From: Salvator merianae
Taxonomy: Eukaryota > Chordata > Lepidosauria > Squamata > Teiidae
Length of the DNA: 64,000 bases
Assembly: GCA_003586115.2 (NCBI GenBank)
Contig: QVOM02000053.1
Coordinates: forward strand, 7,615,035 to 7,679,034
Direction: 5' to 3'
Part shown: in pieces, positions 62,101-64,000 of the stretch
Layout of the letters: each line of letters begins with the position of its first letter
How positions within the stretch are numbered: the stretch's first letter is position 1
Translations under genes and position numbers: made by a program
Notes under the pieces: model-generated
Databases searched by the model: none
What the model saw: only the letters and a program-made list of their open reading frames with translations
Told to the model about the DNA's origin: nothing

Positions 62101-63535
62101 TGAAGAAGAAACCAGTTGTACATTGCCTCCTAGTGGTCACTAAAAGATATAATGCTATCACAGGATATAGCTACACATTGAGTCATGTTAGCCTAAAGCA
62201 TATGAGGTCTTGACCAATAATATCAGTCTCTGAGAGCCTAATTCAAAAATAACAAAAGAAAAACCTGAAAAAAATACCAAAAATATGAGAATGATGTTCT
62301 TCCAATCAGACTATGTGAACTGATGCACTCTACTACCCGTTAGAAGTTTAGACTGACAGGATCTTGCCTCTAGTAAAGGGATAGGTTCAGAAGACCAACC
62401 ACATTAAATATATTATGGTGGCCACTGCAGCATCTTTTGGCTTTATGCTTGGGTTTCTCCTGTATTATTTTTGTGCATGACCTTACTTTGTAAGTCTGTT
62501 AATAATTCAATTTTTAAAAAGTCTCCCCCACACCTCACAGAAAAAAATAGCTTCACAACACCACAGTGAGGTAGATTAGGCTGATTATAGATTTCTGTGG
62601 GGAGGGACAACAAGTTAACTGCTATAAGCAAGGATCATGGCTACTGTAGTCCTAATTCCAACTGAGAAGCAGTCGTGGGCCTGAGATCACTTAATAAGCC
62701 CTATTTGCCAAGTTTGAAACCCCAAGGTCTCCCAGGACTTAGGCTGAGATTACACACTATAAAAAATACGCTAATGGTATCCCACAACAGCCTTGTTTCT
62801 TATACACACACACAAACACAGATATTTCCACAGTGAGCTTTCAGGTATTTCCTCTGTACCTTTCTGAGTTAAGGAGGTTCTAGCCAAGTTTAAGCTGCAG
62901 ACGTTCTGGGTGCCCAGCTCAAAGTTCTGGCTCAAAGCTACTATACCTGAAGTAAAGACAGAACAAATAAAACCACTTAGCCCTCAAACAGTTATGGGGT
63001 ACAACCAGATGAACCTAAAGCAGCATTGCTACTGTACTTCCAAATCAATATGTTTTATTGATTTGGTACGCGACTTGAGGCAAAAAAACCCAGAATTCCC
63101 CAAGATCAGTTTCCCATCTGTAAAGTGAGAATTATGTTTACCTGACCTATAGGTTAAATATACACACTGCAACAGTCACTTAGTTAATTAAAATGCCATA
63201 TACGTTGTGCCATACGTGAGCAGTAGCTGAAGCATTTAAACTAATTGGAAAGTTGGAACGGTCGCTTTTCCTTGAGATTTCAAAAGCAGAAAACAAATGA
63301 GATTATCTGAAACTGGAGAGCAGCAGCAAGTGAATTCAGCTAGGAAAGGAAGCAGCACAGAAACAAGTGAAGCAAATTTGTTGCCATAGGCAAAATGTGT
63401 AGTTGAGGACTGACTGTACTAGCTACAAGGAATGCATTACCTCGGTCCTCTAATAGGTTTCCAGAGAGATTAATTGCATTTAGTGTGGAGTCTGGATGAT
63501 CCTGGAGTACCTGAGCCATTTGCTGAGCAAAATCA
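15575..63535 (-). CDS. CARMIL2: CARMIL2 (RLTPR), capping protein regulator, 5'-partial, 28 exons
   Basis: CARMIL proteins bind actin capping protein allosterically and scaffold membrane signalling; CARMIL2 supports CD28 co-stimulation and cell migration. Joined exons in gene order: 63441-63535, 62860-62940, 61530-61639, 60945-61022, 59228-59304, 57262-57366, 55664-55733, 54693-54774, 54087-54183, 53423-53480, 51985-52160, 50529-50597, 48057-48150, 46963-47058, 46390-46518, 45355-45468, 43950-44095, 40374-40464, 38823-38942, 36666-36732, 34372-34643, 27252-27355, 25961-26366, 22952-23071, 21390-21426, 18327-18674, 17530-17637, 15575-15717. They give 1163 residues plus stop, close to the matching part of human CARMIL2 (about 1435 in all). 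Domain order: leucine-rich repeats, helical dimerisation segment, CPI motif ([13 protein letters not shown]), CSI motif ([14 protein letters not shown]), basic membrane-binding segment, Ser/Pro/Arg-rich tail. Similarity is to CARMIL2 rather than CARMIL1/3 (for example [16 protein letters not shown]), and ACD next door agrees. The PH-like N-terminus lies beyond the window. Confidence 0.96.
16280..16500. repeat. Palindrome-rich segment, possible MITE
   Basis: 16440-16478 is a hairpin (ccgtggcaacatctgg paired with ccagctggatgttgcca bases), and ttcgcactt near 16346 pairs with agtgcgaat near 16408. No clear ends or target duplication were found. Confidence 0.4.
17074..17092. repeat. Poly-T run
   Basis: A homopolymer of about 19 T in a CARMIL2 intron. 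Confidence 0.95.
17530..17637 (-). CDS. CARMIL2: CARMIL2 exon C27
   Basis: It encodes [20 protein letters not shown] then [10 protein letters not shown]; human has [26 protein letters not shown]. The acceptor is a T-run ending cag and the donor GTAAGT. Confidence 0.94.
17740..17932. mobile_element. Possible MITE with GGCTGCATCCACAC-type ends
   Basis: It starts tggctgcagtctcacaca and ends ggtgtggatgcagcctc, so the ends are imperfect inverted repeats. It is related in its ends and in aaagcagctca to the element at 42428-42655. Confidence 0.5.
18327..18674 (-). CDS. CARMIL2: CARMIL2 exon C26: Ser/Pro/Arg-rich tail
   Basis: It opens [13 protein letters not shown], includes [15 protein letters not shown] (human WKTLGQQLNAELRSR) and ends in phase 1 at GTAAGT. 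Human carries DIMDSS..THSVSA between the SKDGE exon and this point; no such exon was seen in 18675-21389. Confidence 0.92.
18985..19130 (+). mobile_element. tRNA-derived SINE, degraded
   Basis: ggctgtatctcagcagtaca is the A-box part and gcaggttcaaagcctgg the B-box part, as in the copy at 26818-27075. Confidence 0.6.
20005..20200 (+). mobile_element. SINE body fragment
   Basis: catggcaagtcacttgtgta then tctgccaagaaaagtctacag matches the body of the SINE at 26818-27075; the tRNA head is too decayed to see. Confidence 0.5.
20340..20680 (+). mobile_element. Non-LTR reverse transcriptase fragment
   Basis: Broken-frame translation gives [18 protein letters not shown] and then [20 protein letters not shown]. 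These resemble the QG..LSP.LF.IY.NDL and YADDAVILS blocks of LINE reverse transcriptases, with the catalytic YADD decayed to CADN. Clade not determined. Confidence 0.65.
20690..20880. mobile_element. Possible MITE beginning AGGAATGTGCA
   Basis: An AT-rich, partly palindromic segment: gcatttttcac at ~20780 pairs with gtgaaaaatgc at ~20867. The opening taggaatgtgca resembles tagggatgtgca at 61674. Confidence 0.4.
21390..21426 (-). CDS. CARMIL2: CARMIL2 exon C25 (37 nt)
   Basis: It encodes [12 protein letters not shown], identical in the core to human [14 protein letters not shown]. The acceptor is gtttgcag and the donor GTGAGT. It is far too short for any ORF finder. Confidence 0.95.
22010..22290. 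repeat. Imperfect ~90-bp duplicated block
   Basis: Segments around 22085-22175 and 22195-22275 share gcagt..tg(a)gtgatgat..aatgtgctggagga-type wording, suggesting a degenerate tandem duplication. Minor in importance. Confidence 0.35.
22952..23071 (-). CDS. CARMIL2: CARMIL2 exon C24
   Basis: It encodes [20 protein letters not shown] then [10 protein letters not shown]; human has [30 protein letters not shown]. A 40-codon phase-0 exon with acceptor accctacag and donor GTAAGA. Confidence 0.95.
24255..24330 (+). repeat. LINE 3' tail (L2/CR1-like)
   Basis: attgccttgagacctctggg, then tatagtgcagaatagaaata and an A-rich end; the same motif as at 32740-32805. Confidence 0.6.
24357..24400. repeat. 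(GATA)n(GACA)n microsatellite
   Basis: About six GATA units followed by four to five GACA units. Confidence 0.95.
24437..24580 (-). mobile_element. MITE copy 2, reverse orientation
   Basis: Its reverse complement matches 7590-7725, including the palindrome (24437-24477), the GAAATAGGGTATTG block and the AGTAATAGCGCTA-like end. Confidence 0.65.
24840..24888. repeat. Palindrome CAACAGGCAAT..ATTGCCTGTTG
   Basis: Arms 24840-24860 and 24869-24888 with an 8-bp loop. A sister copy lies at 29789-29843, with CAAGCAAGTATTCCAG arms. Confidence 0.7.
25657..25686. repeat. (TTCA)n microsatellite
   Basis: About seven units of ATTC/TTCA with one interruption. Confidence 0.9.
25961..26366 (-). CDS. CARMIL2: CARMIL2 exon C23: membrane-binding basic region
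   Basis: It encodes a basic-aromatic segment [18 protein letters not shown] (human TLRKKLGTLFAFKKPRST), typical of the CARMIL membrane-binding region, then [10 protein letters not shown] and later [20 protein letters not shown] (human GRSRPRYTRDSKAYSMILL). The acceptor used is ctgcag; a second AG six bases upstream would add two residues. The donor is GTAAGT. Confidence 0.93.
26818..27075 (+). mobile_element. tRNA-derived SINE with LINE-like tail
   Basis: The head ggctgtagctcagtggtaat is an A box, ctggttcaatccccagcc a B box; the body is ggcaatggcaaaccacttct. The end ttgagaccttcagatatagg then gatagaaataaa copies the tail of the window's L2/CR1-like LINE, the usual way a SINE borrows LINE machinery. 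It is the most complete copy here. Confidence 0.8.
27252..27355 (-). CDS. CARMIL2: CARMIL2 exon C22: CARMIL-specific interaction (CSI) motif
   Basis: It encodes [20 protein letters not shown] then [14 protein letters not shown]; human has ARVDEGVEEFFSKRLIQQ. This CSI motif strengthens capping-protein binding in CARMILs. The acceptor is ctcctag and the donor GTAAGT. Confidence 0.94.
28791..28933. mobile_element. Palindromic MITE with CTTGCTCCTGC arms
   Basis: The left arm 28791-28816 (ttacatgtctgaacgcttgc..) and the right arm 28905-28933 (..gcaagcatttagacaggtaa) are inverted repeats with about 3 mismatches. Confidence 0.65.
29005..29085 (+). repeat. LINE 3' tail (L2/CR1-like)
   Basis: taagccgccctgggacccct, then agggcggggtagaaattgaa and a (TAAAG)n end. 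Confidence 0.65.
29789..29843. repeat. Palindrome GCAACAAGCAAGTATTCCAG
   Basis: Arms 29789-29812 and 29822-29843; a sister of 24840-24888, sharing the caa(g)gcaat.attc.agag wording. Confidence 0.65.
29925..31265 (-). mobile_element. L1-type LINE 3' part (ORF2 C-terminus), split by a MITE
   Basis: Minus-strand pieces read [18 protein letters not shown] (31050-31260), then [20 protein letters not shown] (30540-30600) and [18 protein letters not shown] (30270-30350). The C.CG......W.CP cluster is the cysteine motif region near the end of L1 ORF2. Frames are broken. It is interrupted at 30808-31008. Confidence 0.8.
30808..31008. mobile_element. Palindromic hAT-type MITE, 201 bp, with 8-bp target duplication
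   Basis: It begins CAGCGGTGGTGCGTGCC and ends as the inverse, GGCACGCACCGCCGCTG. The arms extend about 90 bp each with about 15% mismatch. The flanks are AACATTAT at 30800-30807 and AACATTAT at 31009-31016. CAG.GG ends plus an 8-bp duplication define hAT transposons. It encodes nothing. Its GC content is much higher than its surroundings. Confidence 0.93.
31300..32340 (+). mobile_element. CR1 LINE fragment (reverse transcriptase)
   Basis: Broken frames give [29 protein letters not shown] and [20 protein letters not shown], then [22 protein letters not shown] blocks, the standard CR1 reverse transcriptase order. The FADD core is intact but stops and shifts abound. Confidence 0.85.
32395..32805 (+). 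mobile_element. L2/CR1-like LINE 3' end with tail
   Basis: It contains [20 protein letters not shown] then [15 protein letters not shown], the end of the coding part, followed by the tail accctgagacctttgggtag, gggcgggataaa and (AAAT)n. This is the best copy of the family in the window. Confidence 0.75.
34263..34308. repeat. CA repeat and C-run
   Basis: (CA)n with interruptions at 34263-34289, then about 12 C at 34297-34308, immediately after the C21 donor side. Confidence 0.9.
34372..34643 (-). CDS. CARMIL2: CARMIL2 exon C21: capping-protein interaction (CPI) motif
   Basis: A 272-nt exon opening [20 protein letters not shown] and ending with [20 protein letters not shown] then KPN. The L.H.TR.RPRP.RR pattern is the CPI motif that binds capping protein (human LRHPTRARPRPRRQHHH). 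The preceding MDLPTAGEK matches human MDLPLAGQP. The acceptor is tccctttcag and the donor GTAAGA. Confidence 0.93.
36225..36315. repeat. Palindromic ACTACAGTTCCCATCAG repeat
   Basis: gactacagttcccatcagcc..ggaagctgtagtccaa forms an inverted pair. Related copies lie at 46845-46890 and, weaker, 37715-37785 and 43449-43475. Confidence 0.5.
36666..36732 (-). CDS. CARMIL2: CARMIL2 probable exon C20 (67 nt), divergent linker
   Basis: It encodes [20 protein letters not shown] then LN. I recognise no mammalian counterpart. It is called because the previous exon ends in phase 0, the next needs a single carried base, and this candidate (acceptor tttttttcacag, donor GTAAAG) supplies exactly that. Mammals have a long acidic segment here (..KWPELSHGLHLVPF..) that I did not find. 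Confidence 0.62.
37050..37138 (+). repeat. L2/CR1-like LINE internal fragment
   Basis: ctctacatggggcagctctt then gaagatggtcaagagactac and gtgcagaatgctgc match the LINE upstream of the RLWNNLP region. It is cut by the element that follows. Confidence 0.5.
37147..37600 (+). mobile_element. Tc1/mariner-like element, 5' part
   Basis: It starts after TA with tgttgcaatcaaaatcattc and aaccccc, followed by a long non-coding leader containing a palindrome (aagcacacctgatgcaacta / tagttgcatcaggtgtgctt, 37386-37441). I recognise this leader from Tc1-like elements shared among fish, lampreys and reptiles. No transposase remains. Confidence 0.6.
38823..38942 (-). CDS. CARMIL2: CARMIL2 exon C19: linker after dimerisation domain
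   Basis: A 40-codon phase-0 exon encoding [20 protein letters not shown] then [20 protein letters not shown]. Similarity to mammals is weak here; the acceptor (aaccctttcag), the donor (GTATGG) and phase support it. Confidence 0.82.
39170..39597 (+). mobile_element. CR1 LINE 3' end
   Basis: It carries the typical CR1 end: aatgtttagcctacagaaga, later aggtccttcccaactctatg and the (ATTCTATG)n terminal repeat at 39580-39596. An intact frame of 78 codons remains. Confidence 0.9.
40374..40464 (-). CDS. CARMIL2: CARMIL2 exon C18: helical segment, NAGNAG acceptor
   Basis: It encodes [20 protein letters not shown] then [10 protein letters not shown]; human has [23 protein letters not shown]. The acceptor is cttcagcag: the upstream AG (start 40464) keeps the Arg, the downstream one (40461) drops it, both in frame. 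The donor is GTGAGT. Confidence 0.92.
40905..40965 (+). repeat. LINE 3' tail (L2/CR1-like)
   Basis: cctttgggtatagggtgggc followed by taaaaatgcaaataaataaataaa. Confidence 0.6.
41170..41400. repeat. Dispersed repeat with GAATTCCATA..TTAATTATGC
   Basis: aggagtgaattccatacatt then aattatgcagaaatg and a later gggggaccctgactcc segment resemble a repeat common in reptile genomes; a short related stretch is at 32860-32900. Family not named. Confidence 0.4.
42428..42655. mobile_element. MITE with TTGGCTGTATCCACAC ends
   Basis: The left end ttggctgtatccacacacat and right end gtgcgtgtggatgcagcctt are inverted repeats. The inner part shares aaaagcagctca with 17740-17932. Confidence 0.6.
42656..42722 (+). 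repeat. LINE 3' tail (L2/CR1-like)
   Basis: taaaccaccttgggcatggt then aaaggcagcatataaataaa. Confidence 0.5.
43875..43902. repeat. (AACCC)n short pentamer repeat
   Basis: caacccaactcaacccaacc.. about five units beside exon C17. It is not the vertebrate telomere repeat. Confidence 0.85.
43950..44095 (-). CDS. CARMIL2: CARMIL2 exon C17: helical segment
   Basis: It encodes [20 protein letters not shown] and later [13 protein letters not shown]; human has TLDTARSLCPQMLQGSSW and PEQLLQDAFTRLR. The acceptor is tcctttgcag and the donor GTGGGT. Confidence 0.93.
44530..44605 (+). mobile_element. Terminal part of GGCCACRGTCACAC element, copy 1
   Basis: ggccacggtcacacttcagc through gactgttttaggcc aligns with 45768-45836 over its full length at roughly 70%. 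A matching opposite end, gggtgtgaccacagcc, stands at 45130-45150. Confidence 0.5.
45355..45468 (-). CDS. CARMIL2: CARMIL2 exon C16: helical segment, NAGNAG acceptor
   Basis: It encodes [20 protein letters not shown] then [18 protein letters not shown]; human has ILPILYEAG and KLEGLLRQVGEVCRQDIQ. The acceptor is cctcagcag, so the upstream AG would add one Gln. The donor is GTGAGG. Confidence 0.92.
45768..45836 (+). mobile_element. Terminal part of GGCCACRGTCACAC element, copy 2
   Basis: ggccacagtcacacctcagt through ctgctttaggcc; see 44530-44605. Confidence 0.5.
46390..46518 (-). CDS. CARMIL2: CARMIL2 exon C15: helical dimerisation segment
   Basis: It encodes [20 protein letters not shown] and later [13 protein letters not shown]; human has EVNELCQSVQEHVELL and AEDAIQNANFSLS. 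Predicted largely helical, this region mediates CARMIL dimerisation. Phase 0, 43 codons. Confidence 0.93.
46845..46892. repeat. CTACAACTCCCACCAG repeat
   Basis: gaactacaactcccaccagc then cccaagcagtctggccaatgg, the same wording as the repeat at 36225-36315. Confidence 0.5.
46963..47058 (-). CDS. CARMIL2: CARMIL2 exon C14: linker to dimerisation domain
   Basis: It encodes [20 protein letters not shown] then [12 protein letters not shown]; human has IQACLLRNNRADPASS. A phase-0 exon of 32 codons with acceptor gatgcag and donor GTGTGG. Confidence 0.88.
47465..48032 (+). mobile_element. L2/CR1-like LINE 3' ends, overlapping copies
   Basis: 47465-47600 repeats the tacccttgcctttggatgag stretch seen at 32650. 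47610-47960 has tctgtggtggcccccagact, cctcttcacccaggc and tgacctgccctgggactttt with an aaataaacaaacaaac end. 47965-48032 is a third tail with (CAAA/TAAA)n. This looks like successive insertions into the same A-rich target. Confidence 0.65.
48057..48150 (-). CDS. CARMIL2: CARMIL2 exon C13: end of leucine-rich domain
   Basis: It encodes [20 protein letters not shown] then [11 protein letters not shown]; human has [30 protein letters not shown]. The acceptor is tttcctag and the donor GTAAGA. Confidence 0.94.
49640..49770 (+). repeat. Dispersed repeat TTTATTAGAGCGTAAGATTTTGG
   Basis: gtggtgccttaaaaggtagc then atttattagagcgtaagatt and tttcatcaaatgcctgaaatg match wording I have seen repeatedly in reptile and turtle DNA. 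Family not named. Confidence 0.45.
50529..50597 (-). CDS. CARMIL2: CARMIL2 exon C12: last leucine-rich repeat region
   Basis: It encodes [20 protein letters not shown] then LE; human has [23 protein letters not shown]. The acceptor is actttag and the donor GTGGGT. Confidence 0.94.
51590..51812 (+). mobile_element. L2/CR1-like LINE 3' end, old copy
   Basis: Degraded [18 protein letters not shown] coding then cagtcaccctgaacactata and an A-rich end. Confidence 0.55.
51985..52160 (-). CDS. CARMIL2: CARMIL2 exon C11: leucine-rich repeats, family signature
   Basis: It encodes [20 protein letters not shown] and later [18 protein letters not shown], the most conserved CARMIL stretch (human [18 protein letters not shown]). 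The acceptor is atttcag; TCAGTCAG follows, but only the first AG keeps frame. The donor is GTGCGT. Confidence 0.97.
52161..53422. other. CARMIL2 intron between C10 and C11
   Basis: No exon is seen. 52800-52880 (gggctgcaattctatgcaca..) resembles a dispersed reptile repeat, but the match is weak. Confidence 0.4.
53423..53480 (-). CDS. CARMIL2: CARMIL2 exon C10: leucine-rich repeat (58 nt)
   Basis: It encodes [19 protein letters not shown]; human has ETLDDVLHRIVQLMQDDDC. The acceptor is ttctctag and the donor GTAAGT. Confidence 0.96.
54087..54183 (-). CDS. CARMIL2: CARMIL2 exon C9: leucine-rich repeat
   Basis: It encodes [20 protein letters not shown] then [11 protein letters not shown]; human has [29 protein letters not shown]. 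This is among the best-conserved exons. The donor is GTAGGT. Confidence 0.96.
54250..54665 (+). mobile_element. L2/CR1-like LINE 3' end
   Basis: Includes agtccggagactaccactga then aaaggtcctatctgtctgag and the tail tcacctacccagggattact, tggtgaagggcaggttataa. Confidence 0.6.
54693..54774 (-). CDS. CARMIL2: CARMIL2 exon C8: leucine-rich repeat
   Basis: It encodes [20 protein letters not shown] then DLNLSDN; human has [28 protein letters not shown]. The acceptor is ttttaaag and the donor GTAGGT. Confidence 0.95.
55195..55370 (+). mobile_element. CR1 LINE fragment
   Basis: Very similar to 39300-39450 (gagggattggccatattctc.. acacaagaaggaaggactag), truncated at both ends. Confidence 0.85.
55664..55733 (-). 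CDS. CARMIL2: CARMIL2 exon C7: leucine-rich repeat
   Basis: It encodes [20 protein letters not shown] then SCE; human has [23 protein letters not shown]. The acceptor is tttgttacag and the donor GTAAGA. It ends in phase 0. Confidence 0.94.
56318..56650 (+). mobile_element. Two tandem tRNA-derived SINEs
   Basis: 56318-56460 (gtggctatagctcagtggca .. ggatccccagcc) and 56463-56650 (gagtgtctgtatctcagtag .. gtcaatccccagcc) are head-to-tail copies of the SINE at 26818. Confidence 0.75.
56655..56830 (-). mobile_element. tRNA-derived SINE, reverse orientation
   Basis: The reverse complement reads gttgtaacttagtagtagag then ccctaggttcaaaatccagc (A and B boxes). It forms a three-SINE cluster with 56318-56650. 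Confidence 0.65.
57262..57366 (-). CDS. CARMIL2: CARMIL2 exon C6: leucine-rich repeat
   Basis: It encodes [20 protein letters not shown] then [15 protein letters not shown]; human has [27 protein letters not shown]. The acceptor is ccttccag and the donor GTGAAG. Phase 2 in and out joins it exactly to its neighbours. Confidence 0.92.
57886..58021. mobile_element. Palindromic MITE, 136 bp, GCTGCATCCAGA ends
   Basis: gctgcatccagacattgctt at the left and aagtgatatctggatgcagc at the right are inverted repeats; internal arms (cagaataaagcatgcat / atgcatgctgtattctg) continue the palindrome almost to its centre. Confidence 0.8.
58887..59050. mobile_element. Palindromic MITE with pyrimidine-rich loop
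   Basis: Arms 58887-58953 (cttgtctgccagcaatttgt..) and 58985-59050 (..agctggcagacagaggtaag) pair over about 65 bp, with a ~30-bp loop of C and T. Confidence 0.8.
59228..59304 (-). CDS. CARMIL2: CARMIL2 exon C5: leucine-rich repeat
   Basis: It encodes [20 protein letters not shown] and NVYSH; human has [24 protein letters not shown]. The acceptor is ccatttacag and the donor GTAAGG. It ends in phase 2. Confidence 0.94.
59305..60944. other. CARMIL2 intron between C4 and C5
   Basis: 59450-59570 has L2/CR1-like wording (gaatttaaggccttaaatgg); the remainder shows no gene or named repeat. Confidence 0.5.
60945..61022 (-). CDS. CARMIL2: CARMIL2 exon C4: leucine-rich repeat
   Basis: It encodes [20 protein letters not shown] then DCALDV; human has [24 protein letters not shown]. 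A complete 26-codon exon in phase 0 with donor GTAAGC. Confidence 0.94.
61281..61482. mobile_element. Palindromic MITE, GGGCCCRGT..CACCTAAGTTTTAATCCA ends
   Basis: The left end gggcccagtcacacctaagt and right end acttaggtgcaaccgggccc are inverted repeats, with gtccacc / ggtgga and stacking inner arms around 61395. The ends resemble the GGCCACAGTCACAC copies near 44.5 and 45.8 kb. Confidence 0.75.
61530..61639 (-). CDS. CARMIL2: CARMIL2 exon C3: leucine-rich repeat
   Basis: It encodes [14 protein letters not shown] then [14 protein letters not shown], matching human [15 protein letters not shown]. The acceptor is tttcctaccag and the donor GTGAGT. It ends in phase 0. Confidence 0.94.
61674..61940. 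mobile_element. Possible MITE beginning TAGGGATGTGCA
   Basis: tagggatgtgcagaaact opens an AT-rich stretch with inverted words such as gtttcgttcga / tcgatcgaat; similar in opening to 20690. The far end is not clear. Confidence 0.35.
62860..62940 (-). CDS. CARMIL2: CARMIL2 exon C2: leucine-rich repeat
   Basis: It encodes [20 protein letters not shown] and TSLTQK, matching human [20 protein letters not shown] and TGLTPRG. The acceptor is caggtatag, the donor GTACAG. Confidence 0.88.
63441..63535 (-). CDS. CARMIL2: CARMIL2 exon C1: leucine-rich repeat
   Basis: It encodes [20 protein letters not shown] then [11 protein letters not shown]; human has DFVRRLAQALAGHSSSGL and LSLAGNLLDDR. The acceptor is cccttgcag and the donor GTAATG. 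Phase is 2 in, 1 out. Confidence 0.93.
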
Positions 63536-64000
63536 CTGCAAGGGAAAAGAGTTCTCAGTAATAACATAGGCTAGGAGATTATAGTGGACAACAAATGGCA
63601 GCCAAACCTGGGCAGCGTTTCCAGAGTATAGAACAAGGGCAAGGACAATCCTCACTGCGGGGTGGGATTTCTGGCATCTGCTACTGTACTGACTTTGGCT
63701 GGCAAGATTCTGCTACAGCCAAGACCTTTGCAGAGCAGAGAAGAGGAAAGAGGAAGAGGAGGAGAATTTTTTTTAGGACTTAAACCACAACTTCACACAA
63801 TGCCTTCACACTCCAAAATGGAGATGTGGAAGTTTTCTTTTGGAGCAGCAACCATGGTGCCTCTCCCCAGGAGAAACCATCTCCCTAGTAAAGTAGAGAG
63901 CTGGCCTTTTTTCCCATACAGCATTCCATTCTTCAAAGCACCCACGGTTCTATTAAAATTCACAAGTTCAGTAAATACCAAGCCCTTTTTTGCTTACAAC

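Noticed and set aside
1..64000. CRISPR array, operon, phage or defence system
   Set aside because: The window is vertebrate intron-exon DNA; no regular spacer repeats or compact coding blocks occur.

Overview
This is intron-rich vertebrate DNA, most likely from a squamate reptile (lizard or gecko). The reasons are an abundance of CR1 LINE pieces, a second LINE family whose 3' ends carry a 'CCCTGAGACCTTTGGGTA..GGGCGG..AAATAAATAAAT' tail, L1 fragments, tRNA-headed SINEs, many short palindromic DNA transposons (several hAT-like) and long TA/TG, GATA and TTCA microsatellites. There are no bacterial-type operons, and nearly all long open frames are chance frames inside introns or transposons. Species was not determined.

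Two protein-coding genes were reconstructed exon by exon, and they converge tail to tail. (1) Plus strand, 25-11139: ACD, encoding the shelterin protein TPP1. Ten coding exons run from the last part of the OB fold to the stop codon; the 5' end lies before the window. (2) Minus strand, 63535 down to 15575: CARMIL2 (RLTPR/LRRC16C), a capping-protein regulator. Twenty-eight exons run from an early leucine-rich repeat to the stop codon; the 5' exons lie beyond position 64000. Every junction modelled has consistent reading phase and AG/GT sites, except one GC donor in ACD. The same ACD/CARMIL2 convergent pair exists in mammals, which supports both identifications.

Layout: 1-11139 ACD, with an assembly gap (2019-2216), a 290-bp palindrome with a TA/TG core and an L1 fragment in its introns; 11140-15574 intergenic with no gene seen; 15575-34643 the CARMIL2 C-terminal half (proline/basic-rich tail, membrane-binding segment, CSI and CPI capping-protein motifs); 27356-34371 a 7-kb intron holding a minus-strand L1 split by a 201-bp palindromic hAT-type element with an 8-bp duplication, then CR1 and L2/CR1-like pieces; 34644-51984 the linker and helical dimerisation exons; 50529-63535 the leucine-rich repeat exons. 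Introns are several times larger than in mammals, and the visible cause is transposon insertion.

The two genes are not known to act together: TPP1 works at telomeres with POT1 and TIN2, and CARMIL2 at the actin cytoskeleton and in T-cell co-stimulation. No previously undescribed biological system was found. The most noteworthy signals are the clean hAT-type insertion, several families of palindromic elements with multiple copies inside this one window, the GC-AG intron and read-through option at the ACD 3' end, and tandem (NAGNAG) splice acceptors.
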